Below are positions 25,682-34,019 of a stretch of DNA of 64,000 nt, in pieces; the stretch's first letter is position 1, and every line of letters starts with the position of its first letter. The notes under the pieces were generated by a model. That model saw only the letters and a list, made by a program, of their open reading frames with translations. It was not told the origin of the DNA and ran no database searches. The stretch comes from WQXF01 sp031552825 (lineage in GTDB: Bacteria; Bacillota; Clostridia; Christensenellales; Aristaeellaceae), in contig JAVBMD010000037.1 of NCBI GenBank assembly GCA_031552825.1, positions 7,859-71,858 on the forward strand, read 5' to 3'. The position numbers and the translations under genes are program-made.

Positions 25682-27715
25682 TCAGGTCGCGTCGCCGGTG
25701 TAGCGCAGCCAATACATGCGCACCACCTTGTCATTCTGGAAGTAGAAGGAAAGCTCCACATAGTCGTTCTTATCGCGGGGGTAGTAGTAGTGCGCGGCAA
25801 AGTTGCCATCCTCGCCCAACTTGTAGGTGCCGATCGAATCCATACCGTTGTTGTAGAGCGTGCGTTCGCCGCGCTCGTTGGCCTGTCCGCCCATGTCGCG
25901 GAACGCGGAGATCACCTTCGATTCAGAATCCCCGATGGAAATCTTGCGCGGGCCGGTAATGTTGCCGCTCTCCACCGAAAGCTCGTAGAGCACCTTCTTG
26001 CCGGAGGCATCCACCTGAATAAAGCTGGCATAGCCAAAGTTATATTCCGCCCGGAACAGATCGGCGGGACCGCCGATATCGATCTGCTCGAACTTTTTCG
26101 GCTTTCCATAGGCGCGCTCAAACTGCTCGTAAGTGGTTTTCATCAGCGCCAGCTTATCGAACACATCTTCCTTCCGGAACATCAGCTTCACCGCGCCCTT
26201 GACCTTGTAGGAAACGCTCATCTCGTAGCTGACCTTGCCCCGGTGGTCGATGGCGATGGCGCGCAGCGTAGATTTGCCCAACGGCAAGCGGATCGGGCCG
26301 GTATAAAGCGGCGAGGCGGGCGTGGCCTGCGAGCCGTCGATGGTGTAGTGAATCTCCACGATGCCCTTTTCCTTAACCAGCGACACGTTGGGCGGGCGCT
26401 CGTACTCGCCGGAGGCCACATTGGCCTTGGGCGCGTTGGGCGTGGGGAATATCACGGTATACACCTCGTCCAGCTCCTTGCTGGGCACGCCGTTCTGCTG
26501 CACCGCCACGGCGCGCAGCCGCGTGGTTCCCTCGCCAAACAGGATCTCCTCGCCCTCGTACACCTTGCCGTACAGAAGCGGATCCATCGGATCCGGCTCC
26601 GGCGTGACAGCCGGGTCGCTGGTCGTGCTCGGCTCGCTTGTCGCCTTGGTCTCCTTGGAGATCGGGTTGGTATCGAGGGTGTACTTGATGATCGTCCCCT
26701 CGACCGACTTGAGGGTAATTTGGGTCTCCATCGTAAACCGCTCCCCATACTCGGAAGCGTACGGCGGATCCGGGGCGTATTCCTTAATCATCCGGGTGAA
26801 TACATCCTGCTTGGTCTTATCCCTGCCCTCTTCGAGCATGGCGATGGCCTTGCTGTGCTCGCCCTCATCCTTGTAGATGTAATACATGCGCTGATAGGAC
26901 TCGATGCGTTCGGGGTATTTATCCTTTATTTCCTGATAGATCGCGATGGCGTCGGGCTGCCTGCCGGTGCGCTCGTAGGCCGTCGCGATATTGAGCTTGC
27001 CCTCGACGTTGTAGATCCCATTCTTCTCATCGGCCTCGCTGGCCTTCATAAAGTTTTCGAGCGCCTCGTCCATCAGGCCGTCGCGCAGTTTGATTTCACC
27101 CAAGCGCCAATAGGCCTCATTCGGGGCGTTGCTCCACCCCCACACCGCCATCAGCATCTGCCCATCGGAGGATTGCGTCAGGAAATACCCGGCGGTACCT
27201 GCCGCCACCACCAGCACCAGCAACACGCTAAGCAAGATGATGCCAAGGCGCGGGCCTCTGCGGCGCAGCTGTACCTTGCGCTGCAAGCTGGCGCGCATCG
27301 GGCGCTCCTGCGGCCTGCGCACATAGATCGGACCGCTGGGCATATCTTCGGGGCCATACACGCGCCCTTTGCGCTCAACCGCCGGTTCCTCTTCCCAGAG
27401 CGGCTCCGGCGGCTCGCTGCGCCCCGAAGAGCCGAGCGGCGCGAATTCCGCCCTCGCCGCGCCGCCCTTGCCCGGCGATGTATCCTGCTCGGCGCGCGCA
27501 TGCCGCCGCTCCCGGCGCGCCGGGGGCAGATCCAAGCTTTCGCGATAATATTGCGTGTATGTTTCGCCGTTCCATTCGGTCCTCATTTCGTCGTCTATGG
27601 GCGGTGCCGCTTCCGCCAGGGGATAAGAGGAACGGCGCACGGCTTCGCCCTTGCCGCATACCGGGCAACCCGTGCGCACACTTTTATATTCGCGCTGACA
27701 AATTGGACAAAGCAC
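25682..27715 (-). CDS. Zinc-ribbon, membrane-anchored TPR protein with chitobiase-like C-terminal domains
   Basis: 677 residues from GTG (27713-27715), five bases after AGGGAGGAG; the ATG further upstream has no site. Order of parts: an N-terminal zinc ribbon (CPICQREY..CPVCGKG); a low-complexity charged region to about 150; one membrane helix (LGIILLSVLLVLVVAAGTAG); TPR-like helical repeats (AYWRLGEIKLRDGLMDEALENF, read in two pieces, then TAYERTGRQPDAIAIYQEI); and an Fn3/CHB_HEX_C-like segment (IHYTIDGSQATPASPLYTG, STLRAIAIDHRGKVS). The C-terminal 170 residues are unknown. Such sandwich domains are usually extracellular adhesive modules. Function unknown. An inverted repeat CTCCT/AGGAG covers the ribosome binding site. 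Confidence 0.8.
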   Translation of the reverse strand: MLCPICQREYKSVRTGCPVCGKGEAVRRSSYPLAEAAPPIDDEMRTEWNGETYTQYYRESLDLPPARRERRHARAEQDTSPGKGGAARAEFAPLGSSGRSEPPEPLWEEEPAVERKGRVYGPEDMPSGPIYVRRPQERPMRASLQRKVQLRRRGPRLGIILLSVLLVLVVAAGTAGYFLTQSSDGQMLMAVWGWSNAPNEAYWRLGEIKLRDGLMDEALENFMKASEADEKNGIYNVEGKLNIATAYERTGRQPDAIAIYQEIKDKYPERIESYQRMYYIYKDEGEHSKAIAMLEEGRDKTKQDVFTRMIKEYAPDPPYASEYGERFTMETQITLKSVEGTIIKYTLDTNPISKETKATSEPSTTSDPAVTPEPDPMDPLLYGKVYEGEEILFGEGTTRLRAVAVQQNGVPSKELDEVYTVIFPTPNAPKANVASGEYERPPNVSLVKEKGIVEIHYTIDGSQATPASPLYTGPIRLPLGKSTLRAIAIDHRGKVSYEMSVSYKVKGAVKLMFRKEDVFDKLALMKTTYEQFERAYGKPKKFEQIDIGGPADLFRAEYNFGYASFIQVDASGKKVLYELSVESGNITGPRKISIGDSESKVISAFRDMGGQANERGERTLYNNGMDSIGTYKLGEDGNFAAHYYYPRDKNDYVELSFYFQNDKVVRMYWLRYTGDAT

Positions 27716-27773
27716 CGCTTCTCCTCCCTTCAGGAGCAGTTTCCCCATTTTTGACGACGATATGCATTCCCGC

Positions 27774-27779
27774 ATTATA
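27774..27779 (-). promoter_or_regulatory. Probable -10 of the zinc-ribbon protein gene
   Basis: A perfect TATAAT on the minus strand at 27774-27779, 58 bases before the GTG start. No convincing -35 is seen, so the call rests on the -10 alone. The rest of 27780-27875 is AT-rich with no gene. Confidence 0.45.
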
Positions 27780-27875
27780 GGATAAAACGAAAGAACAATA
27801 GATTTTCATCGTTGGAAATAATAAACCGTATTGTTTTCGTTATATTTTCGACGCATTCGACGGTTTTTCCTGCCA

Positions 27876-28547
27876 TTAGCCCGCCGGGCGATTGTTGACC
27901 GGATGATCGTTAATCACCAATTGAAAGGAGCAGCCTAAGTACTTGGCGGCCGCCTCACACATCACGATGCGCGGCAGATAGATTTGCAGATATTCCAGCA
28001 CCGAGGAGGAGGTGTCCATACGCAGCGCATGGCGAATCAGCTTCCGCTGGGCATCGATCTCCACCGCGCCGGAAGAAATGGCGAAGTTGACGCGATCGTG
28101 TACGTCGTTGGGATCGGGCTTGCCCAAGCGCACGCGGGTGCGGTGGGCGTCGGTTTTATCGGCGATGACCAGCGCGGCGGAAACCTCGCTGGTCACCGCG
28201 CCGTTCTGCTCCTCATGATTGCCCACGGCGGTGATGATCTCCACCACATCGGCCACCTCCATGCCCAGCCTGCGCAGGATGGGGAAGAGCAAAATCGCGC
28301 CGCTGGTGCCGTGGTTATGCCGGTTGACGCAATTGCCTACGTCGTGTACCCAACCGGCGATGGCGGCCAACTCCACCAACCGCTCCGGCTGCCCTAACTC
28401 CCGCAGCACGGCGGCGGCGGTGCGGCTGACGTAGCCCACATGCCGCGGCCCATGCTCGGTGTAGCCCAGCGAAGCGAGATAGCGATTGCCCGCCTCGATC
28501 AACCCCGCGATCTCCGGATCGTTGCGTATTTCTTTGAGCGTAATCAC
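27876..28547 (-). CDS. HD-domain phosphohydrolase-like protein
   Basis: 223 residues from GTG (28545-28547), which overlaps the previous stop in a GTGA junction and has GGGGTGGAG upstream. HD-superfamily ligands are visible in order: HVGYVSRTAAAVLREL, WVHDVGNCVNRHNHG (the HD pair), VGNHEE and DKTDAHR. These enzymes hydrolyse phosphate esters, often of nucleotides; the substrate here is unknown. The C-terminal 70 residues (LEYLQIYLPRIVMCEAAAKYLGC) are not part of the core. It is the last gene of a five-gene run beginning with a methyltransferase and hslO. Confidence 0.85.
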   Translation of the reverse strand: MITLKEIRNDPEIAGLIEAGNRYLASLGYTEHGPRHVGYVSRTAAAVLRELGQPERLVELAAIAGWVHDVGNCVNRHNHGTSGAILLFPILRRLGMEVADVVEIITAVGNHEEQNGAVTSEVSAALVIADKTDAHRTRVRLGKPDPNDVHDRVNFAISSGAVEIDAQRKLIRHALRMDTSSSVLEYLQIYLPRIVMCEAAAKYLGCSFQLVINDHPVNNRPAG

Positions 28548-29386
28548 GGCTCCACCCCTTTGAGCGACTCATAGTAGGGATCGCCGCTGAAGTCGCGCCC
28601 CGGCACCGGGTCGCCGCCCAACTCCTCCACGGCGTTGGCGATCTCGATATAGTCGAGGTAGTTGGTATCCAGCGCCTCGGCGGCCTCCACCAGCGCCGGG
28701 ATGGCGCGCGGATCGCCCAGCTTGCCCAAATAAGAAGCGTACTGCGCGCAGTTCTCCCGCGCTTCCGCAAATTTGCGCATCGCCAGCGCGTAGATGCGCT
28801 CATCGCCGGGATAATTACAAAGGATATCCAGAAAGATGGTTTCAGCGGCCTCGGTGGCAGCGGGCAGTATCGCCATGATCTCCGGCACCGCGATCTCGCC
28901 CATGTCCAGCAGCCCTTCGGCGGCCAGCTCCACTTGCTCGGTGATCCGTTCCGCGTCGGCGATGGTGTCGACATACAAGCGGAGCGGCAGCGCGGAGCCC
29001 TGCTCGCGCAGCAGCGACATTGCGGTAAGCACCGCCTCGTAGGGCGCTTCGGCATCGGTGAGCAGCGCATTGAGCTGCCGCGCCGAATCCTCGCCCAGCG
29101 ACACGATGCGCTCCAGCAGCGGATCCGGCACCGGCACCTTGCGCGCAAAGTGCGCGCACATCCCGCGCACCAGCTGTTCCGCGTCCTCGAACCGCTCGTA
29201 GTAACGCCCGGGAGCCTGCCCCTCCAGCCATGGCGCGGCGGTGTTCAGCCAGCGCAGGTACACCTGCGGCATCTGCTCCTCCACGCGATCCATGTCGTTG
29301 CCAAACTCCGAGAGGTGTTCCTGCACCCATTGGCTGACATATTCCGAAAAGTAACGATCAAAATCGATGCATTCAAATTCAGGCAT
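28544..29386 (-). CDS. Uncharacterised HEAT-like repeat protein (280 aa)
   Basis: Starts at ATG 29386 after AGGAGA. The sequence is acidic and helical, with repeating units around GDERIYALAMRKFAEA, YLGKLGDPRAIPALVEAAEA and YIEIANAVEELGG that fit PBS-lyase/HEAT-type alpha-helical repeats. No catalytic motif, signal or membrane segment is seen. It sits between the TPR-like protein (6 bases after its stop) and the HD protein (4-base overlap), so the three are co-translated. A scaffold role is inferred from the repeats only. Confidence 0.7.
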   Translation of the reverse strand: MPEFECIDFDRYFSEYVSQWVQEHLSEFGNDMDRVEEQMPQVYLRWLNTAAPWLEGQAPGRYYERFEDAEQLVRGMCAHFARKVPVPDPLLERIVSLGEDSARQLNALLTDAEAPYEAVLTAMSLLREQGSALPLRLYVDTIADAERITEQVELAAEGLLDMGEIAVPEIMAILPAATEAAETIFLDILCNYPGDERIYALAMRKFAEARENCAQYASYLGKLGDPRAIPALVEAAEALDTNYLDYIEIANAVEELGGDPVPGRDFSGDPYYESLKGVEP

Positions 29387-29392
29387 CGCGGT

Positions 29393-31105
29393 TCACTCTC
29401 CTTCTTGCGGGCGATCTGACGGTTCTAGCGCAAAGCGGCGCGCGTAGCGCAGCAGGTTGCGCGGCGAGATGCGCTGCCGGGCGCATAGGCCGCGCAGATC
29501 CACCGGCACATGATGCCGCACACAATAGGCGTACTCCAACGCGGCGATCCAGATCCGCGCGTGGCTCAGCGGCGCGCTGGGATTCTCCCGGCGCTGCACG
29601 TAGGGCAACCAGATTTCCGATAGTTCGCGCACCACGTCGCCATAGCGCGGCGTCAGGCGATCCACCGCCGCCTGCAGAATGCGCTCGCAACTGGGCGAGA
29701 GCACCATGCGCGGCGGCAGCACCTGTCCCATCACGCGCACCACGCGCCCATCGTTCTCCATGTAATACGGCCCGCACAGGCCGCGCCGCGCCAGCAGCGC
29801 CATCGCCTCGCGCTTGATGCCCTCGCTCTGCTCCAACTCGGTGAGCTGCATGAGCAGCAGGCGCTCGGCGCGCTCCCCGCGCAACGTACCCAGCAGCGAG
29901 AGCATGGCGAAGCGCGTGGCGTCGTTCTCATCCTGCACCGTTAGCCCCCAAGCGATCACCGAGGCGAACTCCGCGTCCTCGTCAAACCGCCGCTGCAATT
30001 CCTCCACGCCCTTGCGCAATGTTTGATGCACGTCCAGCAACTTGGCGATGCTGTCGGTCACCGTCAGCTCCATTCGGTAGCCGCACTGTTCTTCCATCTC
30101 CGGCGGCTCCTGCGCGTCGCCCTGCTGCACGCGCAGCTTGGCATGGTCGTGCATCACCGCCGCCACCAGGTTGTCAGGATCCAGCCGTCGCAGCGTCGCC
30201 CAATGCTGGAGCGCTTGGCGCACCTGCCCGGTGTTCCAGCACGCCGCCGCCAGCATGTGCAGCAAGCTGGGCGTGTAGGGCTGCTCGGCGTGCACCGCGC
30301 GCAGCAGCAGCAGCACCAGATCATGCGCGCCGGTTTCGCAGGCCGCCTGGCAAAGCATGGCGATCTCCTGCGGCAACGACGCCTCGGCCTCCGCCATATC
30401 CAAATACTTGGCGCAAAGCAGCGGGCTGTTCAGCGCGTACAGCGAGCACGCCATGGCGCACAGCGCGTGTACGCTCCGCTTGTTCTTTCCATGGGCGCGG
30501 CGCGCGCAGCCCAGCGCCTCGCGCGGGCGGTCGGCGGAGAGGTAGGCAAAGCTCAGCAGCGCCAAACCCTCGGCATCGCTTCCGCCGCCGCGCAACGCGT
30601 AGGAGATCCACCGCACCGCGCGCGCGGCTTCCCCCGCCTCGAGCGCGCGCAAGCCCCGCGTCATCGCCTTTTCCGTGCGGTGCTCGCCGCGATGGTTTAG
30701 CGTCACCTCGTCCAGCTGGTCGAGCATGGCGTCGATCTCCTCGGAAAACTGGCTCTCCGGCTGCAGGCGCGCGCAGGCAAGCAGGCAATCCTGCGCGCGA
30801 CGCGTATCCTGCATAGCGTAAAAATTGCTGCCCAAGGTAAAAAAGCAGGCCAGCTCGTGCTCGCCGCGCTGCAGCAGCATAAAAAGCAAACGGTTGCTCA
30901 GCTCGTACGCGCCCATATCGGAATACTGCGCCGCCAGCTCCAGCAGCAGCAGCGCGTTCTCCGGCTCCCGCGCGGCGCGCAGGCGATATAATTCCAGCGC
31001 CTCCAGCATGCGCCCGGCTCGCGCGTGATTCTGCGCGCGGGCACGCAAAAAACCCGCGTCGCGGGCAAAGGGCACCACGTTATGAGGCGAACGAATATCC
31101 TTCAT
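29393..31105 (-). CDS. Tetratricopeptide-like repeat protein (570 aa)
   Basis: 570 residues from the ATG at 31105 (GAGG seven bases upstream); a TTG two codons earlier is less likely. The first 350 residues are tandem helical repeats of TPR type, for example ARAGRMLEALELYRLRAARE, LLFMLLQRGEHELACFFTLG and LAAACWNTGQVRQALQHWAT. The C-terminal 200 residues differ (LLGTLRGERAERLLLMQL, then a helical tail with RQRISPRNLLRYARRFALEP) and are unknown to me. It starts 2 bases after the hslO stop. No export signal, so it is cytoplasmic. Confidence 0.75.
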   Translation of the reverse strand: MKDIRSPHNVVPFARDAGFLRARAQNHARAGRMLEALELYRLRAAREPENALLLLELAAQYSDMGAYELSNRLLFMLLQRGEHELACFFTLGSNFYAMQDTRRAQDCLLACARLQPESQFSEEIDAMLDQLDEVTLNHRGEHRTEKAMTRGLRALEAGEAARAVRWISYALRGGGSDAEGLALLSFAYLSADRPREALGCARRAHGKNKRSVHALCAMACSLYALNSPLLCAKYLDMAEAEASLPQEIAMLCQAACETGAHDLVLLLLRAVHAEQPYTPSLLHMLAAACWNTGQVRQALQHWATLRRLDPDNLVAAVMHDHAKLRVQQGDAQEPPEMEEQCGYRMELTVTDSIAKLLDVHQTLRKGVEELQRRFDEDAEFASVIAWGLTVQDENDATRFAMLSLLGTLRGERAERLLLMQLTELEQSEGIKREAMALLARRGLCGPYYMENDGRVVRVMGQVLPPRMVLSPSCERILQAAVDRLTPRYGDVVRELSEIWLPYVQRRENPSAPLSHARIWIAALEYAYCVRHHVPVDLRGLCARQRISPRNLLRYARRFALEPSDRPQEGE

Positions 31106-31107
31106 TA

Positions 31108-32016
31108 TCAATCCTCACCGCCCGCGGCCTGCGCCAACTTGAGCAGCGCGCCGAGCTCGGCTTCATCAAAGGCGTATTGCTTGCGGCAAAAATGGCAGGA
31201 TACCTCGGCGCCGCGCTGCTCGTCGATCATGCCTTGCAGTTCCTGCGCGCCCAGCGAAAGCAACGCCCGTTCGATGCGCTCGCGCCCGCAATCGCAGGCC
31301 AGCGCAAGCGGCACTTCCTCCAGAATCTCCGGCTCCAGCCCGTCAAAGCAGCGCGCGATCACCTGTTCCAGCGTATATTCCTCCAGCATGCCGCTCAGGT
31401 CCGTAAATAACTGCGAGCGCAATTCCAGCGCGTCCAGCGTGTTCTCGCTACAGCCCGGCATGGCCTGCACCAAGATGCCCCCGGCGGCGCGCAGCCCTTC
31501 GCCCATCCGCACGCCCAGCGCGCACAGCGAAGGCGTTTGCTCCGAAGCGGTGTAGTACATCGCGATGTCCTCCGCCACCTCACCGCTGACCAGCGGCACC
31601 TGGCCGATGTATGGCTCGCCAAAGCCCAAGTCGCGCACCACGCTCAGGCGGCCTTCCCTGCCGATGGCGCCGCCCACGTCGAGCTGGCCGTCGGCGCGCA
31701 GCGGCAGCTCCAGCGCCGGATCGCCGATCGTCACCTTGACGACGCCGCGGCGCGCCACCGCCACCAGCGGGCTGGCCGGGCCATCTCCGCGCAGCGTGAG
31801 GGTGATGCTTTCGCCCGCGTCTTTGAGCTGCGCGCCCATCATCGCGGCGCCGGCAATCACGCGCCCCATCGCCACGGTGCATACGCGGCTGCTCTGATGA
31901 ATATGCGCGGCTTCACGCGCCATGCGCGTGGTATCGCAAAGCAGCACCCGCACCTCTCCCTTGCGCAGGGTGGCGTGGAGCAGGCGGCTGGACGGATTGT
32001 GGAATTCGGTTTGCAT
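31108..32016 (-). CDS. hslO: Redox-regulated chaperone Hsp33
   Basis: 302 residues from the ATG at 32016 after GAAGGAGGA. Hsp33 holds unfolding proteins when cells face oxidation and heat together. The C-terminal zinc-binding redox switch is complete: CDC, 30 residues, then CHFC, matching the CxC-X27-32-CxxC pattern. The N-terminal substrate domain shows ATLRKGEVRVLLCDTTRMA and GDGPASPLVAVARRG. It lies 19 bases after the methyltransferase gene and 2 bases before the TPR gene. Confidence 0.95.
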   Translation of the reverse strand: MQTEFHNPSSRLLHATLRKGEVRVLLCDTTRMAREAAHIHQSSRVCTVAMGRVIAGAAMMGAQLKDAGESITLTLRGDGPASPLVAVARRGVVKVTIGDPALELPLRADGQLDVGGAIGREGRLSVVRDLGFGEPYIGQVPLVSGEVAEDIAMYYTASEQTPSLCALGVRMGEGLRAAGGILVQAMPGCSENTLDALELRSQLFTDLSGMLEEYTLEQVIARCFDGLEPEILEEVPLALACDCGRERIERALLSLGAQELQGMIDEQRGAEVSCHFCRKQYAFDEAELGALLKLAQAAGGED

Positions 32017-32035
32017 AGGTTCCTCCTTCGTATAG

Positions 32036-32773
32036 CTATTTAATCGCAGCGATGTGCCAGCGTTGGGCGTCGGGTGGCGGCGGTTCCAGCGTGCGTTCGC
32101 CATAAACCCGGATCTGCGCAAAGCCCGCCTCGGCCAGCCAGCGTTCCAACTCCTCGCGGGCATGCGCGCGCTGCAGGTGCAGCTCGTCGAAGCGCCGGTA
32201 GCGGCCATCGGCCTCGCGCACGAAGCCGGTCAGTTCCATCTCCAACAGCCGCTTCGCCGCGTCGTAACGGTTTTGCCATAGATAGGCGATCTCGCGCCGG
32301 TTCTCGCCGAACATCGACCCTTCCAATACCTCCGTGAGCTTATGTGGCGTCGATACATCGAAGAACAAGCCGCCGCCTTGCTTGAGCGCGGCGTAAGCGG
32401 CCGCGAAAAAATCTTGGACAGCCTGCGGCGAGCACAGGTAATTCACGCCGTCACAGGTGGCGAGCACGGCCTCCACCGGGCGGTGCAGCGCCAACGCGCG
32501 CATGTCCTGCCGCACGAAGGGAATGGAAAGGCCGCGCGCGCGCGCCTTGTCGGCGGCGATGCGCAGCATATCGGCGCTCAGATCCACGCCAGTTATGGCC
32601 GCGCCGCGCGCGGCAAGCTCCATCGTCAGGCTGCCGGTACCGCAGGCGCACTCCACCAGCGCGCCGGGCGAAATCCCCTGCGCGCGCATCATCGCCAGAT
32701 AGTGCTCCGCCCACGCGGGGTAATCCACATCGTCCATCAGCGCATCGTAGACCTGCGCAAATTCTTCGTACAT
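32036..32773 (-). CDS. SAM-dependent class I methyltransferase
   Basis: 245 residues from ATG 32773 after AAAGGAT. Motif I is LVECACGTGSLTMELAARG, where ACGTGS binds S-adenosylmethionine; ITGVDLSADMLRIA and VLATCDGVNYLCS follow in order. The fold is that of small-molecule type methyltransferases (methyltransf_25 group). The acceptor is unknown. It is the first gene of the run leading to hslO. Confidence 0.88.
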   Translation of the reverse strand: MYEEFAQVYDALMDDVDYPAWAEHYLAMMRAQGISPGALVECACGTGSLTMELAARGAAITGVDLSADMLRIAADKARARGLSIPFVRQDMRALALHRPVEAVLATCDGVNYLCSPQAVQDFFAAAYAALKQGGGLFFDVSTPHKLTEVLEGSMFGENRREIAYLWQNRYDAAKRLLEMELTGFVREADGRYRRFDELHLQRAHAREELERWLAEAGFAQIRVYGERTLEPPPPDAQRWHIAAIK

Positions 32774-32797
32774 CGCTATCCTTTGTTGCTCTTCGCC

Positions 32798-33001
32798 CTA
32801 TTCTTGTTGCTTCGCCGCCCCGGCCTCGGCGCGCTCGCGGCGCAGCTTGCGCGCCACAATGCCGCCCACGCGCCCCGATTCGGCGGTGGTCAGCCCCGGC
32901 CAGCCGACCTCCATCACCTTGGGCATCAGCCCCAATTCCTCCGCCACCTCATACTTGAGCCGCTCCAACCGGGTGGGCGGCAAAAAGGCTTCGATCTTCA
33001 C
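32798..33001 (-). CDS. Alpha/beta-type small acid-soluble spore protein
   Basis: 67 residues from GTG (32999-33001), eight bases after GGGGAGG; the longer frame to 33121 has no site. RLERLKYEVAEELGL matches the first conserved SASP region, including the Y-E-x-A spore protease (GPR) cleavage context, and GLTTAESGRVGGIVARKL matches the second (G-x-x-T-x-x-x-x-G-x-V-G-G). The family coats and protects spore DNA. The C-terminus is more basic than usual (RKLRRERAEAGAAKQQE). This is the best evidence in the window that the organism makes endospores. Confidence 0.85.
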   Translation of the reverse strand: MKIEAFLPPTRLERLKYEVAEELGLMPKVMEVGWPGLTTAESGRVGGIVARKLRRERAEAGAAKQQE

Positions 33002-33021
33002 GCTTGCTTCCTCCCCGCAAT

Positions 33022-33043
33022 CGGCCGGGATGATTCCCGGCCG
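33022..33043 (-). other. Hairpin upstream of the SASP gene
   Basis: CGGCCGGGA (33022-33030) pairs with TCCCGGCCG (33035-33043), a perfect 9-bp stem with a 4-base loop, between the YesL-like gene stop and the SASP ribosome binding site. There is no T-run. It may separate the two genes or stabilise the SASP message. Confidence 0.5.
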
Positions 33044-33080
33044 CATCCTAGTTTGCGCAGGAGATGTGTAGCGTATACGG

Positions 33081-33992
33081 CTACTCCTCGTCCTCGTCCT
33101 CGTCGGCCTCGCGCAGGCCAACGCCCACCGGCGCCCCCTTGATGTTGGGGTTAATGTAACGGTCGAACGCGCCTTGGGCGAAGGAGGCGTACACCAGCCG
33201 ATGCAGCGCGAAGCCGATCAGCGCATAGTAGAACCCCGCAAACAGCAGGCCATACGGGCTACCCATCCACAACAGCAGCGCGGCGATGAGCAGCGGCAGC
33301 AGCGTCGCCAGCCGAATCGCCGCCACGAAGGGCAGCCTGCCGATGCTGAGCATCACGCCATTGCGGAACAGGTCGCGCAGCCTAAGCTGGTAGCCCACCA
33401 TCAGCGGGTAGAGGAACACCAGCGCCAACGCCCACAGCACCGCCGCCAGTGCGATCAGCACCTGCGCCAGCACGGCTACCGGCATCGTTCGGGCAAGCTG
33501 GCCGTAGAAATCCATCCCGATTACCACCAGCAGCGGCAACACGCTGGTGATCGCCGAAGTTGCCAGTCCCTGCTTCCAATTCTCCTTGAACGCATCCTTG
33601 AAGTCGCTCCAGATGAAGGCGTGCTGATCGCGCGCCCAATTGCGCGCCACGTAGGCCGCCGCCGCCGTCGAGGGGCCGGTAATCAGGATGCAGGGAACCA
33701 GCAGCAGCGCATAGGTCGAAAGCATGCCGCGCAGCAGGGCAGCTACCTCCGCCGTCTGCGCGCCCTCGGCCACCTTCTCGGCCAGCAGGGCGCTGAGCCC
33801 TAGCAGTGTGACCAACGTGACCAGCAGCATCGGCAGCCAAAAGACCAGTTGCAACGCGTTCAGGCGCATCAGGCTCCAAAACCGGACGCGCAGCACCTCC
33901 CAGAACAATTGAAAGCGATTGGCTGGCAGGTCGTCGGTGGTGAAGTCCGCTTTTCCCGCTTTGCCATAATAGAAGCGATCAAAAAAGCCCAA
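33081..33992 (-). CDS. YesL-family (DUF624) integral membrane protein
   Basis: 303 residues from TTG (33990-33992), seven bases after GAGGTG. The opening FFDRFYYGKAGKADFTTDD and LFWEVLRVRFWSLMRLN is typical of a DUF624/YesL subgroup found in Firmicutes. About six membrane helices follow, and the tail is acidic (EADEDEDEE). Family function is unknown; YesL of Bacillus is linked to rhamnogalacturonan uptake genes, but no such genes are nearby here. Confidence 0.8.
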   Translation of the reverse strand: MGFFDRFYYGKAGKADFTTDDLPANRFQLFWEVLRVRFWSLMRLNALQLVFWLPMLLVTLVTLLGLSALLAEKVAEGAQTAEVAALLRGMLSTYALLLVPCILITGPSTAAAAYVARNWARDQHAFIWSDFKDAFKENWKQGLATSAITSVLPLLVVIGMDFYGQLARTMPVAVLAQVLIALAAVLWALALVFLYPLMVGYQLRLRDLFRNGVMLSIGRLPFVAAIRLATLLPLLIAALLLWMGSPYGLLFAGFYYALIGFALHRLVYASFAQGAFDRYINPNIKGAPVGVGLREADEDEDEE

Positions 33993-34019
33993 GCGCTTCC
34001 ACCTCTTTTCTTTCGATCA

